DNA from: Roseiarcus sp052147395
GTDB lineage: Bacteria > Pseudomonadota > Alphaproteobacteria > Rhizobiales > Beijerinckiaceae
Length of the DNA stretch: 11,443 bases
Direction: 5' to 3'
Assembly (NCBI GenBank): GCA_052147395.1
Contig: JBKQKS010000268.1
Coordinates: 1 to 11,443, forward strand
Below are positions 6,931-11,443 of the stretch, one piece after another. Every line of letters begins with the position of its first letter. Position 1 is the first letter of the stretch. A model generated the notes under the pieces. That model was given only the letters and a program-made list of their open reading frames with translations. It searched no databases and was not told the origin of the DNA. The translations under genes were made by a program, and so were the position numbers.

Positions 6931-6936
6931 GAGGGA
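6931..6936 (+). promoter_or_regulatory. Ribosome binding site of chaC
   Basis: GAGGGA lies eight bases ahead of the ATG at 6945. It decides the start: upstream in-frame codons back to 6840 lie within the mobile element and encode an Arg-rich non-family sequence. Confidence 0.75.
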
Positions 6937-6944
6937 AAGCGCGA

Positions 6945-7505
6945 ATGTTCCAGGAATCCCAGAGCGGCGCCGGCGCCACGCGCGAGCGGGACGAGTTTTG
7001 GGTGTTCGGCTATGGGTCGTTGATCTGGAACCCGGGGTTCGAATTCGCCGAGCGGCGCGGCGCGCTTCTATTCGGCTGGACGCGGCGGCTATGCGTGTGG
7101 TCGCATGTCTATCGCGGCGCGCCCGAAGCGCCGGGGCTGGTGTTCGGCCTCGACGCCGGCGGCGAATGTTTCGGCGTCGCCTACCGCGTCGAAGCGCGGC
7201 GGCGCGAGGCGACGCTCGATTACCTGCGCGAGCGCGAGCTCGTCACCAACGTCTATCTGGAGATCGAAGCCGAGGCCGAGCTCGACGCCGGCGAGCGCGT
7301 CCGCGCTGTCACCTACGCCGCCGATACGGCGCATCCGCAGTATGCCGGCCTCCTCCCGCGCGAGCGCGCGCTCGAAATCGTGCGCCGCTCGCGGGGAAAA
7401 AGCGGGCCGAACGCCGATTACTTGCTCGACACCCACGCCGAATTCGCCCGCCTCGGCATCGTCGACGCCGAGCTCGACTGGCTCTGCGAGCGGCTCGCCG
7501 GCTGA
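6945..7505 (+). CDS. chaC: Gamma-glutamylcyclotransferase, ChaC family
   Basis: Cytoplasmic enzyme of the ChaC family, which cleaves glutathione to 5-oxoproline and Cys-Gly. The 186-residue product has the family landmarks in order: FWVFGYGSLIWNPGF (residues 18-32), whose YGSL loop binds the gamma-glutamyl group, the GWTRRLCVWS block (44-53), RGAPEAPGLVFGL (57-69), GVAYRV (77-82), RERE (95-98, Glu98 the likely catalytic acid/base), then HPQYAGLL, GPNADYLLDT and the C-terminal LGIVDAELDWL. The start at 6945 has a good ribosome binding site and gives the usual short N-terminus. It stands alone on the + strand and converges with the giant glycine-rich gene 33 bases on. A mobile element lies immediately upstream, so its promoter is either in the element or has been displaced. 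Confidence 0.93.
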   Translation: MFQESQSGAGATRERDEFWVFGYGSLIWNPGFEFAERRGALLFGWTRRLCVWSHVYRGAPEAPGLVFGLDAGGECFGVAYRVEARRREATLDYLRERELVTNVYLEIEAEAELDAGERVRAVTYAADTAHPQYAGLLPRERALEIVRRSRGKSGPNADYLLDTHAEFARLGIVDAELDWLCERLAG

Positions 7506-7515
7506 AGACCGGCGA
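7495..7515. terminator. Hairpin around the chaC stop codon
   Basis: TCGCCGG (7495-7501) and CCGGCGA (7509-7515) form a perfect 7-bp stem with the chaC TGA (7503-7505) in the 7-base loop. It sits between the two convergent genes. Without a T-run its role as terminator is a guess. Confidence 0.3.
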
Positions 7516-7538
7516 CGCCGCGCGCCCTTCGATCGGCT

Positions 7539-10500
7539 TCACCCGTGCGACGCGGCCAGCGAGCTCGCGCCGATGAGATCGTGCGAGGTTTGCGCCAGCG
7601 TCGCCGACGACGCCAGCGCGGCCCCCTCGCCGAGCAGGTAGTCGGCGGTGAAGCTCGCCCCCGGGGCGTCGGTATGGACGCTCAGGGTCAAGTCGAGTTG
7701 CAGCGTCCCGCTCGTGCCGAGAGAGGCGAGGTCGACCGCGTAGTCGGTGAACTGCCCGGTGGTGTCGATCGGCGACGTCAGCAGATTGGCGCCGTTGCCG
7801 GTCACCGTCAGGCTGACGCCGGTCACATTGGCCGCGTCGGTCGTCGTTCCGTTGTAGAGGCCGAGGATCAGCTCGCCCGCAGCGGTCAGATCGGCCTCGT
7901 TGATCGTGAGCTGCACCGAGCTCGTTGCAACCTCGCCGCTCGATCCCGCCGATGTATACGACCCGCCGAATTCGCCGATGCCGAAATAGCTCGGCGACGA
8001 GCCGAAGGCGGCGGCGATATCCGGGTTTGCATTGAGCACGCTCTTGCCCGCGGAGGCCGCGGGGCTCGCGACCAGCGTCGAGACCGCCTGATCGCCGCTC
8101 ACCGCCGCCGGCGCCTGGCCGCCGAACGCGACGCTCGCCAGCGCCTCGCTCGAACCGTTGGTCGAACCGCTCGCGCTCGTCTGCAAGCCGGTGACGACAA
8201 AGGTCGCGGCTTCGCTGGAGCGCGCGTCGGCATAGACAGTGCCCGAGCCGCCGTCGGCGATCGCGGTCGCGACCCCGGCGCCGCCCTTTCCGGTTCCCGC
8301 GCCCGTGCCGCCATCGGCGGTCGCGGTCGAGTCCGCAACGCCGCCGGCGCTGGTCGCGGTCGCGGTCGCATGGGCCGCGCCGCCGCCGCCGTCGGTCGCG
8401 CCATTGCCGCCGTAGGCGCCGGCGCTGGCGGTCGTGCTCGCCGAGGCGTCATTGGTCGCCGTGGCCGTCGCCGTTGCGGCGCCGCCGACGCCGCCGGAGC
8501 CGTCACCGCCGGAACCGCCCACCCCGCCGCTCGCCTCGGTCTGCGCCTGGACCGTGCCGACGGCGCGCGCGCCCGTGCTCGTCGCGTTGGTCGTCGCGGT
8601 GGCGCTGCCGCCGTGGCCGGAGCTCCCGCCGCTGGCGCCTCCGCCGCCGCCGCCGCCCGCAACGGTCGAGTAGGCGTCCACCGTCTCCCCGCCCTCGATC
8701 GTCGCGCTGCCGGTCGCGTTGCCGCCATTGCCTGCGGCGGCTGTACCGCTTCCTGCGAGCGCGCCGGCGCCGCCCGTGGCGTCGGCCGTGCCGCTCAGAA
8801 AGGCGTCCGCGTTGGCCGAATCGGTGAACGACAGGGTCGACTTGGCGGCGCCCGCCGCGCCGACCGTTCCGCCGCCCGCCGCCTCGCCGCCCTGGCCGCC
8901 GACCGCGTCCTGGGAGAGCGACAGCTGACCGCCGACGGTCGATCCCGACACCGCGTCGTCGAGCGTGCTGGCGGCGCCCGCGCCGCCATTGGCGCCGCCC
9001 TCGCCGACGCCGCCGATGCCCCCGGTCTGTGTGGCGCGTACCTGCATGATCGCCGCGCCCGTCGACGTGGCGGAAGCGCTCGCCGTCGCAACGCCGCCGG
9101 CGCCCGCCGTCGCCCCGGCGCCGCTCGCGCCGCCGCCTTGTCCGCCGGTCGCCAAGTCCGCCGCCGTGACGTTGTCGTTGGTGTGCGTCGCCGTGCTCGT
9201 CGCGGTCGCGGTCGCGGTCGCATTGCCGCCCTTGACGCCGTCGCCATAGCCAGAACCGCCGCCCTCCCCGCCGGTCGCCGCGGCGTTCGAACTGATGTTG
9301 CGGCTCGCGGTGACGGCGGAAGTCGCGGTCGCCGCGCCGGCGGCTGCGCCGGTGGCCAGTATGGTCCCGCCGTAATAGTTCGCTTCGCCGCCGGCGCCGC
9401 CATCCGCGGTGATCTCGGAGGTCACGGTGAGGCTTTGGGTCGGGTTGTCCGCGTCGTCGAAGCTGAGCTTCGCGGTCCCCGCGCCGGCCGCGCCCGCGCT
9501 GCCGACCGCGCCGCCCCAGCCCGCCGGAAACGCGGCGGCTTCGCCGCCATTGCCGCCCTCTGCGGTCTCGTAGAGCGTCAGCGAACCGCCGTTGGTCCAA
9601 CCGTTGACGTTATTGTTCATGCTCGCGGCGGCGCCCGCGCCGCCGTTGGCGGCGTCGGAACCGAAGCCGCCAGAGCCGGCATATTCCGTCGCCGTCACCG
9701 TCACCGCCGAGGCGCCGTCGCTGCTGCCGGTCGCCTTGGCGATCGCGACGCCGCCGGCGCCGCCGATCTGGCCATCGCCGGAGCCGGACCCCGAGTCGAG
9801 CACGTCGTCGTAGCTGCCTTCGCCGTTGCCGGCGCCGCCGCTTCCCGCCGTCGCGATCGCGGTCGCGTTGACGGGCGCGTTCGCAGCCGTGGATGTGCTG
9901 GTCGCGTTCGCCGTCGCGGTCGCCGCGCCACCCGCGCCGCCGCTGCCGGCGGTGACAAAGGTGACGTGTCCGACGGAATAGCTGTATTCGCCGCCATAGC
10001 CGCCGTTTTCGGCGCCGTCGGCCCCCGCGTTGGCTCTCACGTTCATCGCGCCGGCGCCGATGATGTTGGCGGTCGCCGTTCCCTTGGCGCCCGCGGAGCC
10101 CGTCCCCGTGCCCGACGCTCCGCCAGCGCCGCCCGTGCCGGTCAGCGTCACGTCGAGCGTAGAACTCGTCGTCGCGTTCAACAGATCGTCGAACGTCAGC
10201 GTCGCCGTGCCCGTACCCGCGAGGCCCGCGGCGCCGTTATAGGTGCTGGAGCCGGCGGCGCCGCCGAGCGCGTCCTCGTCGAGCTGCAGTGTGGCGCCGT
10301 CGGTCTCGCCGGTGACGGCGCTGGCGAGCGTGCTGTTCGCACCGTTGCCGCCCGTCGCGCTCGTGATGAGCGGCGAGAGGTAGACGCCTACGCCTGGACT
10401 GCCTGCGCCGCCGGCGCCGCCCTCCTGGGTGGCGCTCGCGATCGCCGAAGTTCCGACGCCGGTCGCGATCGCCGTCGCCTTCGTGCCCGATGCGAGGCCG

Positions 10501-11030
10501 CCATTGCCGCCGACCGTTCCGGGGCCGACGCCCACGCCGCCCGCGCCGCCGTAGCTGCTCGCTGTCGCCGTGATCGGCGTGGGCGCGTCGGCGACCGAAG
10601 TATCGACCGTCGCCTTCGCGGTCGCCGTCCCGCCATTGGCGCCGCTCGTGCCCGTCCCATCAGGCGCGCCGGCCCCGTAGGCGCCGCCCGAGCCACCCGT
10701 GCCGCCGGTGGCCGTGGCGGTCGCCGAATCCGTGTCGCCGGCCACTGCGGCGGTCGTCGACGCAACGGCGCTGGCATTCCCGGCGGCGCCCGCCGCGCCG
10801 CCATTGCCGCCCGGGCCGGTATAGCCATTGTCGTTGAATGTCCCGCCCGCGCCGACGCCGCCCGCACCGCCGTTGCCGCCGGTGGCGGTGGCGGTATTGC
10901 TCGTGTCGGGCGAACCGGTGTTGGTCGCCGTCGCCGACTGGCCGGGGCTGGCGGGGCCGCCGCTGGCCCCGGGGCTCGAACCGTTCGCGCCATTGGCGCC
11001 ATTCGCGCCAGTTTTGGTGACAGTGCTCAT
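7539..11030 (-). CDS. Giant Gly/Ala/Thr/Ser-rich repeat protein, probable surface or secreted protein
   Basis: Family not recognised. The 1163-residue product has no Cys and only five Arg. Residues 1-936 are low-complexity: GGxGGxGG runs alternate with stretches such as ATATATATSTAT, and within them three longer super-repeats recur. Residues about 937-1163 are different, non-repetitive and beta-rich by pattern (for example SVQLTINEADL, LILGLYNGTTTD, LQLDLTLSVHTD), ending LIGASSLAASHG. No N-terminal signal peptide and no membrane segment is visible, so export, if any, would need a C-terminal signal such as that of type I secretion; no such machinery is in view. By composition it resembles large glycine-rich surface proteins (PE-PGRS-like in look only, not homology). 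The ATG at 11030 is chosen for its GGAGGA four bases upstream and because the open frame further up, to 11276, encodes Arg/Cys-rich sequence unlike the rest. It is preceded on the same strand by an MFS gene 261 bases away. Confidence 0.8.
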   Translation of the reverse strand: MSTVTKTGANGANGANGSSPGASGGPASPGQSATATNTGSPDTSNTATATGGNGGAGGVGAGGTFNDNGYTGPGGNGGAAGAAGNASAVASTTAAVAGDTDSATATATGGTGGSGGAYGAGAPDGTGTSGANGGTATAKATVDTSVADAPTPITATASSYGGAGGVGVGPGTVGGNGGLASGTKATAIATGVGTSAIASATQEGGAGGAGSPGVGVYLSPLITSATGGNGANSTLASAVTGETDGATLQLDEDALGGAAGSSTYNGAAGLAGTGTATLTFDDLLNATTSSTLDVTLTGTGGAGGASGTGTGSAGAKGTATANIIGAGAMNVRANAGADGAENGGYGGEYSYSVGHVTFVTAGSGGAGGAATATANATSTSTAANAPVNATAIATAGSGGAGNGEGSYDDVLDSGSGSGDGQIGGAGGVAIAKATGSSDGASAVTVTATEYAGSGGFGSDAANGGAGAAASMNNNVNGWTNGGSLTLYETAEGGNGGEAAAFPAGWGGAVGSAGAAGAGTAKLSFDDADNPTQSLTVTSEITADGGAGGEANYYGGTILATGAAAGAATATSAVTASRNISSNAAATGGEGGGSGYGDGVKGGNATATATATSTATHTNDNVTAADLATGGQGGGASGAGATAGAGGVATASASATSTGAAIMQVRATQTGGIGGVGEGGANGGAGAASTLDDAVSGSTVGGQLSLSQDAVGGQGGEAAGGGTVGAAGAAKSTLSFTDSANADAFLSGTADATGGAGALAGSGTAAAGNGGNATGSATIEGGETVDAYSTVAGGGGGGGASGGSSGHGGSATATTNATSTGARAVGTVQAQTEASGGVGGSGGDGSGGVGGAATATATATNDASASTTASAGAYGGNGATDGGGGAAHATATATSAGGVADSTATADGGTGAGTGKGGAGVATAIADGGSGTVYADARSSEAATFVVTGLQTSASGSTNGSSEALASVAFGGQAPAAVSGDQAVSTLVASPAASAGKSVLNANPDIAAAFGSSPSYFGIGEFGGSYTSAGSSGEVATSSVQLTINEADLTAAGELILGLYNGTTTDAANVTGVSLTVTGNGANLLTSPIDTTGQFTDYAVDLASLGTSGTLQLDLTLSVHTDAPGASFTADYLLGEGAALASSATLAQTSHDLIGASSLAASHG
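8764..10352 (-). repeat. Three long super-repeats inside the glycine-rich protein
   Basis: Three homologous blocks lie at about 10352-10120, 9648-9388 and 8990-8764, some 220-235 codons apart. Each reads approximately: NGG/NGA entry, a short x-L-x-x-x-V-x-G segment, GGxLxL or ATLQL, AxGGxGGxA, GxAGxAG, then LSFDD or LTFDD with an Asn three residues later, then LxxTxxxxGGAGG. The sections between them are of the GGxGG plus ATATA type. This indicates growth of the gene by duplication of a module of about 225 residues, followed by divergence. Confidence 0.7.
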
Positions 11031-11034
11031 CGTT

Positions 11035-11040
11035 TCCTCC
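11035..11040 (-). promoter_or_regulatory. Shine-Dalgarno of the glycine-rich protein gene
   Basis: On the minus strand GGAGGA lies four bases before the ATG at 11030. This near-perfect site favours this start over in-frame codons up to 11276. Confidence 0.75.
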
Positions 11041-11245
11041 AGAGGCCTGGTGACGCTGCAGTTGTAGCCGCCAGACCAGCTGTCGCTGCATCCGGCTATC
11101 GAAAACACCGATCGGACCGTCGGGCGGCGCCGGTCCGCGCCGCGTCGACAATCCCTTCGCTTCGCCGCCGCCAGTCCGCCGCGCGCACAGCGGATCCGGT
11201 TCATCGACTTTGTAGAGCAACTTAAGCCGAAAAATTCATGGCCGT

Positions 11246-11265
11246 CCCCCTCCATCTCGAGGGGG
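11246..11265 (-). terminator. Terminator-like hairpin after the MFS gene
   Basis: Read on the minus strand CCCCCTC, loop GAGATG, GAGGGGG form a perfect 7-bp stem about 26 bases after the MFS stop. An AATTTTT run follows some 11 bases beyond the stem, farther than in a classic intrinsic terminator, so efficiency is doubtful. Confidence 0.45.
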
Positions 11266-11291
11266 CCGCGCGGCAAACGCGGCGAAGGAGA

Positions 11292-11443
11292 TCAGGCCGC
11301 CGACCGCGAGCGCATGAGACCGAGACCGAACAGAGTCAGCGCGATGCAGGCGAGAAAGTAGAGATAGGGCGCTGCGTAATTGCGGGAGCTCGCCGTGAGC
11401 ACGCCGAGAGCGAGCGGCGCGAAGCCGCCGAAGATAGCGACCG
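11292..11443 (-). CDS. MFS transporter, C-terminal end (metabolite/H+ symporter type)
   Basis: Only the last 49 codons and the stop (11294-11292) are in the window; the rest lies beyond the right edge. The fragment begins AIFGGFAPLALGVL, which matches the penultimate membrane segment of MHS-family (ProP/ShiA-like) major facilitator transporters, whose typical wording is FGGTAP. It then has a polar turn (TASSRNYAAP) and a last membrane segment (YLYFLACIALTLFGLGL) with a basic tail. The substrate cannot be told from this piece; other MFS families are possible. Confidence 0.65.
   Translation of the reverse strand, partial: VAIFGGFAPLALGVLTASSRNYAAPYLYFLACIALTLFGLGLMRSRSAA

Larger units (their letters stand above)
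11031..11291. other. Leader region between the MFS gene and the glycine-rich gene
   Basis: These 261 bases separate two minus-strand genes. They hold a hairpin after the MFS gene (11246-11265) and should contain the promoter of the glycine-rich gene, but no box pair stood out. The glycine-rich frame stays open through most of it by chance. Confidence 0.5.

Noticed and set aside
6840..6944. An earlier chaC start at 6840
   Set aside because: Most of this stretch is the mobile element, the product is not family-like, and GAGGGA eight bases before 6945 marks the better start.
7600..11000. The regularly repeated GCCGCC-type DNA as a CRISPR array or DNA satellite
   Set aside because: The periodicity is that of Gly-Gly codons within a single long frame; there are no constant-length direct repeats with unique spacers.
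7545..11225. A 1226-codon open frame on the + strand, opposite the glycine-rich gene
   Set aside because: Its product is an Arg/Ala/Gly-rich string without domains. GC-rich Gly/Ala/Thr codons leave the opposite strand free of stops, so it is a shadow; the minus strand has the strong Shine-Dalgarno and the ordered repeats.
11031..11276. An 82-residue N-terminal extension of the glycine-rich protein
   Set aside because: The extra sequence is Arg- and Cys-rich, unlike the rest, overlaps the region of the hairpin after the MFS gene, and a GGAGGA site points to the start at 11030.

Overview
The window is GC-rich DNA with codon usage and gene content that fit an alphaproteobacterium, probably of the Hyphomicrobiales. 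The genus cannot be fixed from the sequence; a methanotroph-like or Rhodoblastus-like relative is only a guess. No RNA gene, CRISPR array, origin or complete insertion sequence was seen.

Layout, left to right. (1) 1-1548, +: an amidohydrolase of the N-acyl-D-amino-acid deacylase type, cut at its 5' end by the window edge. (2) 1549-2056: non-coding, with hairpins resembling a decayed dispersed repeat. (3) 2057-3979, +: complete kup potassium transporter gene, followed by a strong hairpin. (4) 3980-4407: non-coding. (5) 4408-6447, -: a YgfK-type iron-sulphur protein that lacks the central FAD/NADPH module of the E. coli protein. (6) 6448-6944: a scarred segment holding a remnant of a sugar ABC transporter ATPase gene and a 156-bp miniature transposable element with 8-bp target duplications, IS66-like termini and two inverted GTAG-hairpin (REP-like) units. 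(7) 6945-7505, +: chaC, gamma-glutamylcyclotransferase; its ribosome binding site directly abuts the miniature element. (8) 7539-11030, -: a giant (1163 aa) Gly/Ala/Thr/Ser-rich repeat protein with three long super-repeats and a distinct C-terminal domain. (9) 11292-11443, -: the last 49 residues of an MFS transporter.

The genes do not form one operon or an obvious single pathway. The D-aminoacylase-like enzyme and YgfK could both belong to nitrogen-compound catabolism, since YgfK in enterobacteria lies among hydantoinase and purine-degradation genes, but they are on opposite strands and separated by kup. The points most worth a second look are the miniature element at 6767-6922, the shortened YgfK and the giant glycine-rich protein.
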